Part shown: piece after piece, positions 7,613 to 13,428 of the stretch
How positions within the stretch are numbered: the stretch's first letter is position 1
Layout of the letters: every line of letters starts with the position of its first letter
Program-made: the position numbers and the translations under genes
From: Candidatus Poribacteria bacterium
GTDB taxonomy: Bacteria > Abyssobacteria > SURF-5
Reading direction: 5' to 3'
NCBI GenBank assembly: GCA_016215705.1
Contig: JACRIR010000154.1
Span: 1-25,260 of the forward strand
DNA: 25,260 nucleotides
Notes under the pieces: model-generated
Databases searched by the model: none
What the model saw: only the letters and a program-made list of their open reading frames with translations
What the model was told of the DNA's origin: nothing

Positions 7613-8302
7613 TTATGTCAACTCCCGGAGTCCCTCCCGGTCGAGGATCACGAGACGGCGGCCTTCGAGGCGAATCAGTTCCATCTCCTGGAATTTGCGA
7701 AAGGTGCGCGAGACGATCTCGCGAACCGTGCCGATATGAGAGGCAATCTCCTGCTGGCTTTCGTGTAAGTTGACGGCGACGCCTTCCGGGACCTTCACGC
7801 CGCTCTCCTCTGCCAGCCGCAACAGGTAGCCCGCTAACCGCGCGTTCACATCCTTGAGGGAGAGGTTCTCCAGTTGGAGCGTAAACCGACGCAGCCAGTG
7901 GGCGAAATGAGAGAGCAAGCCGAACGCCACTTCAGGATACGCCCGCATGATCTTCTCGAAATCGTTCTTCCTTATCAGCAAGAGTTCCGAGTCCTCGAGT
8001 GTCTGCGCGTTGGCCGGGCACAGCCCGTTGTCGAACGTGGGCACTTCGGCGAAGGTTTCGCCGTTCTTGAACGTATGAAGAATATGCTCCCTGCCGCCGG
8101 GTGACATCTTGTAAACTTTGACGGCGCCTCTTCGGACAAAAAAGAATCCTTCGCAGGGGTCGCTTTCGAAGAAGACCATTTGTCCCTTGTCGAATTGCTT
8201 CCGTCGAGCCACCCGCGCAATCTCTCCGAGCGGCTTGTCGCCGAGCTTCGATAGAAAAGGCACCTGTTTGAGTTCTGCCGCTATCTGTTCGATTTCTGCC
8301 AT
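7613..8302 (-). CDS. Crp/Fnr-family transcriptional regulator
   Basis: A 229-residue regulator with an N-terminal cyclic-nucleotide-like beta-barrel (about 15-120), a dimerisation helix (125-155) and a C-terminal winged helix. The recognition helix reads TVREIVSRTFRKF (192-204). Arg194, Glu195 and Arg199 occupy the places of Arg180, Glu181 and Arg185 of E. coli CRP, predicting a TGTGA half-site. It lacks the cysteine set of FNR (only C50 and C95), so an Fe-S oxygen sensor is unlikely. The phosphate-binding cassette reads GETFAEVPTFDNGLCPANA, without the Arg-Ser that binds cAMP. It therefore probably senses something else, as DNR- and HcpR-like proteins do (heme/NO). It is the last gene of the minus-strand group, 21 bases after the PflX-like gene. 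A candidate target is the operator at 13325-13342. Confidence 0.9.
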   Translation of the reverse strand: MAEIEQIAAELKQVPFLSKLGDKPLGEIARVARRKQFDKGQMVFFESDPCEGFFFVRRGAVKVYKMSPGGREHILHTFKNGETFAEVPTFDNGLCPANAQTLEDSELLLIRKNDFEKIMRAYPEVAFGLLSHFAHWLRRFTLQLENLSLKDVNARLAGYLLRLAEESGVKVPEGVAVNLHESQQEIASHIGTVREIVSRTFRKFQEMELIRLEGRRLVILDREGLRELT

Positions 8303-8323
8303 ATTGCTCTCGCTCTCCCTTTT

Positions 8324-9205
8324 TCAGAATCCGCGGTGAAGCCCTTGCGCTCGAGCCATGTCGAGGGCCTCAAGGTACTCCGTCCGTGTTATGCGACGGT
8401 TAATAAGCCGGTGGTCAAACGCCTTATACACCGGATGATACTGCTCCATTATGTTTACATAGGAGTCCACCGACAGATCTCTTGCGATGAAATGCATGAT
8501 TTCTTCGGTCCCGGCAAGGCCGCCGGGCAGCACAAGGTGTCGAATAATCATGCCGCGCTTCGCTATGCCGCGCTCGTCAATCTCCAGGTCTCCCACCTGG
8601 CGATGCATCTCTTTGAGCGCCTGTTTCATGACGGCAGGGTAGTTGGGCGCGCTGGACAGCTCCATGGCCGACTTCTCGTCGGAATACTTGGCGTCGGGCA
8701 TATAGATGTCCATCAAGCCGTCCAGGAGCTTGAGCGTCTCGATGGAATCATATCCTCCGCAATTGTACACGAGGGGAATCCTGAGTCCGCCGTCATATGC
8801 CGCAGGGAGCGCCTCGAGTATTTGAGCGGCAACGTGGGAGGGCGACACAAAATTGATGTTATGGCAGCCGCGTCGCTGCAGCTCGAGCGTCACGCCGGCG
8901 AGCTCGAGAGCGGTTGTGGGGACGCCATGAAGCAAATGGCTGAGGTCGTAGTTCTGGCAAAAGATGCACCCGAGATTGCATCCGGCGAAGAAAATTGTGC
9001 CCGAGCCGTGCGAGCCGACGAGCGGAGGTTCTTCCCCAAAGTGCGGACCGTAACTCGAAAGGAGCGCCTGCCTGCCGGTTCGACAGAATCCGAGCTCGCC
9101 GTCGATGCGATTGACCCCACAATTCCGCGGGCACAGGTCGCAGCTCTCAAGCCGGGCAAACGCTTTCTCTGCCCTCTCATCGATTTGGCTCTGCGAAAGC
9201 ATCAT
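8324..9205 (-). CDS. Radical SAM protein, PflX-like (COG1313)
   Basis: A 293-residue radical SAM protein related to pyruvate formate-lyase activating enzymes. The cluster motif is [16 protein letters not shown] (C76, C80, C83). The N-terminus adds a conserved cysteine set, CDLCPRNCG followed by GFCR (C22, C25, C29, C41), characteristic of the COG1313 group and possibly a second metal site. [19 protein letters not shown] and IIRHLVLPG match the substrate-barrel signatures of this family. The ATG at 9203-9205 overlaps the TGA of the cyclophilin gene (9202-9204), so the two are translationally coupled; a second ATG follows directly. The biochemical target is unknown; relatives are thought to install glycyl radicals or modify peptides, and no glycyl-radical enzyme is visible nearby. 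Confidence 0.88.
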   Translation of the reverse strand: MMLSQSQIDERAEKAFARLESCDLCPRNCGVNRIDGELGFCRTGRQALLSSYGPHFGEEPPLVGSHGSGTIFFAGCNLGCIFCQNYDLSHLLHGVPTTALELAGVTLELQRRGCHNINFVSPSHVAAQILEALPAAYDGGLRIPLVYNCGGYDSIETLKLLDGLMDIYMPDAKYSDEKSAMELSSAPNYPAVMKQALKEMHRQVGDLEIDERGIAKRGMIIRHLVLPGGLAGTEEIMHFIARDLSVDSYVNIMEQYHPVYKAFDHRLINRRITRTEYLEALDMARAQGLHRGF

Positions 9206-9831
9206 TTCGGTTTGGCGGATTCCTCCTTGACGGAGACTTTCTTCATGACAATCTTCTCGAGCGGACGCCCATCCCTGTCAGTGGGAACGGAACCGATGGA
9301 CTGCACCACGTCCATGCCTTCAATAACCTTGCCGAACACGGTGTAGCCGCCGTCCAGATGCGGCGCGGGCGCCAGGCAAACGTAGAACTGGCTGCCGGCG
9401 CTGTCGGGATCACCCGCGCGGGCCATTGCTACGGTTCCGGCAACATGCTTACGTTTGTTGAATTCCGCCTTTATTGTATAGCCGGGCCCGCCCATGCCCG
9501 TCCCCGTCGGGTCGCCGCCCTGTATGACAAAGCCGGCAATGACCCGATGGAAGATAGTGCCGTCGTAGAAGCCTTTTTTTGCCAGATCAACGAAATTCGC
9601 AACCGTGTTCGGCGCATCCTCCGGAAAAAGCACGAATGAGAAAGTTCCTTTGTTTGTCTCTACAGTAGCAGTCATTGTGTTCCCCTTTGTTTGCGCCGAG
9701 GCCATCATGTCGGCATAGTCCTTGGCAATCGAAGGACGCGGCTTCTCAGGCGGGCGAATTCGATTATTGAGAACTATGAACAAACCCACGACCAGAATGA
9801 TGGCTACGGCAGTAATCAACTTGTCGCGCAT
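9202..9831 (-). CDS. Membrane-anchored cyclophilin-type peptidyl-prolyl isomerase
   Basis: A 209-residue protein with one N-terminal membrane anchor and a cyclophilin domain, so it should fold proteins outside the inner membrane. The reading frame opens at a TTG (9843), but the real start is the ATG at 9831: GGGAGGA lies five bases upstream and would otherwise be coding. The anchor spans about residues 5-21 ([17 protein letters not shown]). The catalytic domain shows [21 protein letters not shown] with the active-site FHR, then [26 protein letters not shown], the substrate pocket of bacterial cyclophilins. The first gene of a TGATG-coupled unit with the PflX-like radical SAM gene and the Crp/Fnr gene. 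The C-terminus is lysine-rich. Confidence 0.93.
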   Translation of the reverse strand: MRDKLITAVAIILVVGLFIVLNNRIRPPEKPRPSIAKDYADMMASAQTKGNTMTATVETNKGTFSFVLFPEDAPNTVANFVDLAKKGFYDGTIFHRVIAGFVIQGGDPTGTGMGGPGYTIKAEFNKRKHVAGTVAMARAGDPDSAGSQFYVCLAPAPHLDGGYTVFGKVIEGMDVVQSIGSVPTDRDGRPLEKIVMKKVSVKEESAKPK

Positions 9832-9861
9832 GGTTCCTCCCAATAGAATAGTTCCTTATTT

Positions 9862-9878
9862 GATTCCGTCAGGGAATC
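9862..9878. repeat. Small palindrome beside the REP copy
   Basis: GATTCC (9862-9867), loop GTCAG, GGAATC (9873-9878): a perfect six-base stem between the cyclophilin ribosome site and the REP-like copy at 9891-9927. It would lie in the cyclophilin mRNA leader. Function unknown. Confidence 0.4.
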
Positions 9879-9890
9879 CGTTACTCACCC

Positions 9891-9927
9891 GTTCCGGGGA
9901 CACCATGCCGCATGACGTTCCTGGAAT
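9891..9927. repeat. REP-like palindrome, diverged copy
   Basis: Left arm GTTCCGGGGACACCATG (9891-9907), loop CCG, right arm CATGACGTTCCTGGAAT (9911-9927). Fifteen of seventeen positions can pair, counting G-U. The core CCATG-CCG-CATG and the GGGGACACC arm are shared with the copy at 5934-5976. It lies in the 107-base spacer between miaA and the cyclophilin gene. Confidence 0.75.
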
Positions 9928-9938
9928 AGGGAAGCGCC

Positions 9939-10883
9939 TCAATTTCCCAACCGCCCGCGGAAGGATTCGGGGAGCGTGGCCACTATTTTTGACAGCGTTT
10001 GCTTCGCTTCGTCCGCCGGTTCGAGATCGATCCATCTAACGGCCTCCTTGCGAAACCACGTCATCTGCCTTTTCGCGTAATGGCGGGAGTTGCGCTTCGT
10101 CAGGCGCATTGCCTCCTCCACGTTGATCCGCCCATCGAGACAATCCAGCGCCTCGATGTATCCCAATGGCCTCAGATGGAGAAGAGCGCGGCCATGCCCC
10201 TGTTCGCACAATCGCCGCACTTCATCAACCAGGCCGCGCGCAAACATTTCTTCGACGCGGCGGTCGATTCGCGCGTACAGGTCCTCCCTCGAGCGCATCA
10301 GTCCCACCATGAATGAATCGCGCGTCTTCCGCTCGGTCCGATGTCGGCCGTGCCACCCGGAAAACGGCGCGCCCGTTAGCTCGAACACTTCGAGGGCGCG
10401 TACGATTCGACGAAGGTCCGTCGGCGCCGCCACGCGCGCATACGCGGGATCAACGGCCTTGAGCCTTTCATAGAGAGTGTTCACGCCATGCTCCCGGGAT
10501 TCCTCTTTCAAACGCTTTCTGATTGAGGCGGAAGCCGGTGGAGCGGGGAAAATGCCGTTTATCAAGATTCTGATGTAAAGACCGGAGCCCCCGACAACGA
10601 CGGGGATCTTATTCTCGGCCAGCAGGCGGGTGATAATCTCGCCTGCTTCGCGTTCGTACCTCGCGGCGCTGTAACCTTCTTCCGGCTCCACGACGTCGAT
10701 CATGTGGTGCGGCACGCGATTTCTGAGCTCTGCCGAAGGCTTATCCGTGCCGATGTCGAGTCCGCGATACACCTGCATCGAATCGGCTGAGACTATCTCG
10801 CCGCAGAGCTTTTCAGCTACTTCGACGCCGACACTCGATTTACCCACCGCAGTCGGACCGCAAATTACCAGCAACTCGCTCAT
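9939..10883 (-). CDS. miaA: tRNA dimethylallyltransferase MiaA
   Basis: A 314-residue enzyme that transfers a dimethylallyl group to N6 of A37 in tRNAs reading UNN codons. The P-loop is CGPTAVGKSS (8-17), followed by the MiaA-specific SADSMQVYRGLDIGTDKP (33-50), HHMIDVVEPEEGYSAARY, VVVGGSGLYI and the C-terminal NSRHYAKRQMTWFR. Length is standard. The start lies six bases after the MutL stop codon, so mutL and miaA form an operon, an arrangement widely conserved in bacteria. No oddities. A REP-like hairpin and about 100 bases separate it from the following cyclophilin gene. Confidence 0.97.
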   Translation of the reverse strand: MSELLVICGPTAVGKSSVGVEVAEKLCGEIVSADSMQVYRGLDIGTDKPSAELRNRVPHHMIDVVEPEEGYSAARYEREAGEIITRLLAENKIPVVVGGSGLYIRILINGIFPAPPASASIRKRLKEESREHGVNTLYERLKAVDPAYARVAAPTDLRRIVRALEVFELTGAPFSGWHGRHRTERKTRDSFMVGLMRSREDLYARIDRRVEEMFARGLVDEVRRLCEQGHGRALLHLRPLGYIEALDCLDGRINVEEAMRLTKRNSRHYAKRQMTWFRKEAVRWIDLEPADEAKQTLSKIVATLPESFRGRLGN

Positions 10884-10889
10884 CCGCTC

Positions 10890-12728
10890 TCAGCCTTTGC
10901 GCCCGAAGGCGCGCGCGATCTGCGGCGCGGAGAGTTTCAGCACGAGAGGTCGGCCGTGCAAGCAGGTCGGGGGCTGCGCCAGTCTCTTCAAACCGTCGAG
11001 GAGCATTTCCGCTTCTTCGTCGCTGAGGGCGTCGCCGGCCTTGATCGAATTCTTACAGGCAGAGATAGTCATGAGTCGCTCCAGAATCTCGCGCGGCGCC
11101 TTCATTCTCAAGCCAAGGTAAAGTTCGTCGACGCCCTCGCGCACGATCTCCAATACTCGCTTCTCGCTGTGAATGCTCATGAGCGCCGTCACTGCGAAGG
11201 TTCTGGCCCCGAATGGCTCGATTTCTATGCCCACGCGCGAAAATTTGTCGAGATGGGCAGTAAGTATTTCGGCGCGGTCGGGCGACAACTCGAGCGTGAG
11301 AGGTATCAGCATCTTCTGTGTGACTGCCCCGGAGCGACTGCTTCGCTCGACGAGTTCATCGTAGAGAATCCTCTCATGGAGCGCATGCTGGTCGACGATC
11401 AGGAGGTCGTCGTTTTCGACGCACAGCAAATACGAGTTGAATAGCCGGTTGATCAGTCTGATACCCTGCGAGACGGCGGAAAAGTCCGCCGCCGGACGCA
11501 CAACAGGGAAAATCTGCGCGACCGGCTTTTCCTCGCGTTCCAACCGGGGCAGCGACAAGGCCATGTCGCTCTCATCGATCCGGATGCTCTTGAAGAGAGG
11601 CTCCTCACCGAGGGATCTCTTGCCCCGGGAGCGTTCAGGAACTTCCACAAAAGCGCGACCGACGGCTATTCCTCCTACAGGCGCGCTCTCGCCCCCGTTG
11701 CCGGCGCTTGCATGGGTTCGCTCTTCAAAGGACCTCTCCGGCGCGTCGTCGAACGCGGCGCGATACGCTCTCTGTAACTCGTCACACACCCTGTCCGGCT
11801 CGGCGAAGCGCACTTCGCGCTTGGTCGGGTGTATGTTCACGTCCACCATGCGCGGGTCAACCTCCACAAACACGAACGCCACCGGGAAACGACCGCTCAT
11901 CACGGCGCCTCGATATGCGTCGGCAAGCGCCTTTCCGAGCAACCTGTTCATTATCGGCCTTCGGTTAAGAAAGAAGAGTTGGTGATCACGGTTGGAGCGC
12001 GTGAGAGCAGGCGTTCCGAAATAGCCGGCCACCGCGAGACCATCGGTGACGGAACGCCCGTGGCGAAGCTCCCTTGCGAACTCATTGCCCCACACGACCG
12101 CAAGCCGGTCGGCTGTTGAAGGCGCGGGAGGAAGATTGAGCGCTTCGTGTTCGCCGTTCACCAGCCGGAAGTTGATGCCCGGATGAGCGAGCGCCTGACG
12201 CTGCAAGGTGTTGATCACGTGTCCCAACTCGGTCGCATTCGATTTTGTGAACTTGTGCCGGGCGGGCGTGTTGAAGAAGAGTTGTCGCACCGTCACTTGA
12301 GTTCCCACCGGCGCTCCTTGCTCGCCGACACTCCTGAGGATGCCGCCTTCAAGGACCACGCGTGTCCCGGAAATACTGTCGGCAGTCCGTGTAATAATCT
12401 CCATCCTTGAGACTGAAGCAATGCTCGGTATCGCCTCGCCGCGAAACCCGAACGTAGTAATGGAATCAAGGTCTGAAGCGCTGGATATCTTGCTTGTGGC
12501 GTGACGCTCGAGGCACAGGAGCGCGTCATCGTATGACATGCCGGAGCCGTCGTCCGTCACACGAATGAGTGTCTTGCCCCCGCCGACCAACTCGACGGAT
12601 ACTTTGCGCGCGCCTGCATCGATGGAATTCTCAACCAGTTCCTTGACGACCGAAGAGGGCCGCTCGATTACTTCTCCGGCCGCGATCTTGTTCGCAGTCT
12701 CTTCCGTCAATATGCTTATTTTCGGCAT
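10890..12728 (-). CDS. mutL: DNA mismatch repair protein MutL
   Basis: A 612-residue MutL from the ATG at 12728. An upstream in-frame extension to 12794 exists, but AGGAG lies six bases before 12728 and the conserved N-terminus MPKISILTEETANKIAAGEV begins there. The GHKL ATPase motifs follow: ELVENSIDAGA, DDGSGM, the ATSKI loop and GFRGEA. A low-complexity linker spans about 330-400. The C-terminal domain has the metal-dependent endonuclease motif DQHALHERILYDE (about 446-458, pattern DQHA-x2-E-x4-E), plus ACKNSIKAGD, CLHGRP and a terminal FGR. It is thus the nicking type of MutL found in bacteria without MutH/Dam-directed repair. First gene of the mutL-miaA operon. Confidence 0.97.
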   Translation of the reverse strand: MPKISILTEETANKIAAGEVIERPSSVVKELVENSIDAGARKVSVELVGGGKTLIRVTDDGSGMSYDDALLCLERHATSKISSASDLDSITTFGFRGEAIPSIASVSRMEIITRTADSISGTRVVLEGGILRSVGEQGAPVGTQVTVRQLFFNTPARHKFTKSNATELGHVINTLQRQALAHPGINFRLVNGEHEALNLPPAPSTADRLAVVWGNEFARELRHGRSVTDGLAVAGYFGTPALTRSNRDHQLFFLNRRPIMNRLLGKALADAYRGAVMSGRFPVAFVFVEVDPRMVDVNIHPTKREVRFAEPDRVCDELQRAYRAAFDDAPERSFEERTHASAGNGGESAPVGGIAVGRAFVEVPERSRGKRSLGEEPLFKSIRIDESDMALSLPRLEREEKPVAQIFPVVRPAADFSAVSQGIRLINRLFNSYLLCVENDDLLIVDQHALHERILYDELVERSSRSGAVTQKMLIPLTLELSPDRAEILTAHLDKFSRVGIEIEPFGARTFAVTALMSIHSEKRVLEIVREGVDELYLGLRMKAPREILERLMTISACKNSIKAGDALSDEEAEMLLDGLKRLAQPPTCLHGRPLVLKLSAPQIARAFGRKG

Positions 12729-12765
12729 GGTTCTCCTGAATGAAATCTGAAGACAACTCCACAAT

Positions 12766-12794
12766 ATCTTAGCACACGCGGAAAATGGGTTCAA
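12766..12794 (-). promoter_or_regulatory. Candidate promoter for mutL-miaA
   Basis: Minus strand TTGAAC (12789-12794), 17 bases, TAAGAT (12766-12771). Four of six matches in each hexamer with ideal spacing; moderate support from position 38 bases upstream of the MutL start. Confidence 0.45.
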
Positions 12795-12984
12795 GGAACG
12801 GTTTCAGAATTTGCGATTCCCCGTCGGAAGAGACAAAAGGAAAGACCACGGGGCAATTGTGCGGAATAAAGGAAGGATTTACTAGAGATTCTTCGCCTCG
12901 CTCAGAATGACGACTTATATGAGAAGACGAATGTGCGGATACTGATTTTCAGTTAACCAATTCCACTGGTAGGGTTTGTGAAGG
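12795..12984. other. Non-coding spacer with a palindromic dispersed motif
   Basis: I see no credible gene here. It contains AGATTCTTCGCCTCGCTC followed by AGAATGAC (12886-12911). ATTCT and AGAAT pair around a short loop. From memory, close versions of this motif are scattered in intergenic DNA of many environmental genomes, so it is likely a dispersed repeat rather than a local regulatory site. A weak pairing CCCCGT (12819-12824) with ACGGGG (12848-12853) and a small hairpin ACTG/CAGT near 12941-12953 are also present. Confidence 0.5.
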
Positions 12985-12999
12985 CACTTGGGGCCAGTG
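12963..12999 (-). repeat. 3'-side inverted repeats of the lysine-rich gene
   Basis: In plus-strand letters, CACTTGGGGCCAGTG (12985-12999) is the exact reverse complement of 13178-13192. Its outer part also pairs locally: TCCACTGG (12962-12969) and CCAGTGGA (12995-13002) form an eight-base stem. The two pairings use the same bases and exclude each other. No U-run follows on the minus strand, so this is not a standard terminator. Confidence 0.7.
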
Positions 13000-13039
13000 G
13001 ATGAGGCTACTTTTCAGATGTTTCCAATGACGTTGCTTG

Positions 13040-13114
13040 TTACTTCTTCTTCGTGGTTTTCTTCGCAGGTTTTTTAGCAGCCTTTTTTTTCGCTGCCTTT
13101 TTCTTTTCGGCCAT
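13040..13114 (-). CDS. Lysine/alanine-rich 24-residue protein, histone H1 tail-like
   Basis: A 24-codon gene starting MAEKKKAAKKKAAKK and ending KKTTKKK; 13 of 24 residues are lysine, six alanine, with single Pro and Glu. It is too short for ordinary ORF calling, but all expression signals are excellent: AGGAGG (13122-13127) seven bases before the ATG, and a perfect TTGACA-17-TATAAT promoter 86 bases upstream. The composition resembles the KAAKK-repeat tails of bacterial histone H1-like proteins (HctB, AlgP type), which bind DNA or RNA electrostatically. Nucleoid or RNA binding is therefore a reasonable inference, not a demonstrated function. The transcript is bracketed by 15-base inverted repeats and has an additional hairpin just before the ribosome site. 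An alternative is that the RNA is the functional product. Divergent to the octaheme cytochrome gene. Confidence 0.72.
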   Translation of the reverse strand: MAEKKKAAKKKAAKKPAKKTTKKK

Positions 13115-13121
13115 ACAATTT

Positions 13122-13171
13122 CCTCCTCATGGCACTTGAACTTAAGCTACTGACGGGATCATGGGTCAAGT
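13122..13171 (-). promoter_or_regulatory. Leader hairpin and ribosome site of the lysine-rich gene
   Basis: In the minus-strand mRNA a CACTTGA segment (plus 13165-13171) pairs with TCAAGTG (plus 13133-13139), a seven-base stem ending six bases before AGGAGG (13122-13127). The same CACTTG/CAAGTG bases recur in the flanking 15-base repeats, so leader, 5' end and 3' end can exchange partners. That is the kind of layout used to control translation, but it is only inferred. Confidence 0.5.
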
Positions 13172-13177
13172 GGATCT

Positions 13178-13192
13178 CACTGGCCCCAAGTG
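13178..13192 (-). repeat. 5'-side 15-base inverted repeat at the transcription start
   Basis: Read on the minus strand this is CACTTGGGGCCAGTG, located one base after the predicted transcription start (about 13193), and it is the reverse complement of the minus-strand bases at 12985-12999. The arm is itself quasi-palindromic (CACT...AGTG), so it could also be an operator overlapping the start site. Confidence 0.75.
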
Positions 13193-13199
13193 TCACGTA

Positions 13200-13228
13200 A
13201 TTATACCACGACATATAGTAGCTGTCAA
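13200..13228 (-). promoter_or_regulatory. Perfect consensus sigma-70 promoter
   Basis: Minus strand TTGACA (13223-13228), exactly 17 bases, TATAAT (13200-13205): a full consensus match with ideal spacing, the strongest promoter in the window. Transcription should start about 13193 and read through the lysine-rich gene. The unusual strength suggests either abundant product or control by a repressor acting at the inverted repeat. Confidence 0.85.
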
Positions 13229-13324
13229 GAGAAAAAACCACATTATCTAGAAAAAAATCACAATACTCTCCGCGGATACCTGAGAGAGCAAGAAATTTGC
13301 CGATAAAGGGGGAATATAGCCCGT

Positions 13325-13342
13325 TTGTGACTTACGTCATTT
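13325..13342 (+). promoter_or_regulatory. CRP-type operator upstream of the octaheme cytochrome
   Basis: TTGTGACTTACGTCATTT contains TGTGA-N6-TCATT, a perfect left half-site and three of five matches on the right against TGTGA-N6-TCACA; the inner TGAC-TTAC-GTCA is fully symmetric. Its centre (13333.5) is about 42 bases before the predicted transcription start, the class II activator position of CRP/FNR proteins. Confidence 0.6.
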
Positions 13343-13369
13343 TACATTGAACGAAGGGTTGGCTATACT
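13341..13369 (+). promoter_or_regulatory. Promoter of the octaheme cytochrome gene
   Basis: TTTACA (13341-13346), 17 bases, TATACT (13364-13369); five of six matches in each hexamer. Predicted start is near 13375-13376, leaving about 53 bases before the ATG at 13429. The -35 hexamer abuts the CRP-type operator. Confidence 0.65.
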
Positions 13370-13428
13370 TGTCTCAGTTTTCTTCGACCATACTCAGACA
13401 CCGGAAACACTAACGCGGGAGGTACGAA

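Noticed and set aside
8336-9346. 336-codon plus-strand open frame
   Set aside because: Shadow of the PflX-like radical SAM gene, which has the CxxxCxxC motif and a coupled start.
9832-9843. TTG start at 9843 for the cyclophilin gene
   Set aside because: The bases after it form the GGGAGGA ribosome site of the ATG at 9831.
12985-13192. Miniature transposable element reading of the inverted-repeat segment
   Set aside because: The 15-base ends are right for such an element, but no target-site duplication is visible, and the ends coincide with a promoter start, so a regulatory reading is preferred though not proven.
13262-13312. TPP-riboswitch-like string ACCTGAGAGAGC
   Set aside because: Only the CTGAGA core is present. 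The other conserved TPP elements and helices are missing, and no thiamine gene follows.
13347-13369. TTGAAC as the -35 of the cytochrome promoter
   Set aside because: It lies only 11 bases from TATACT. TTTACA at 13341 has the correct 17-base spacing.
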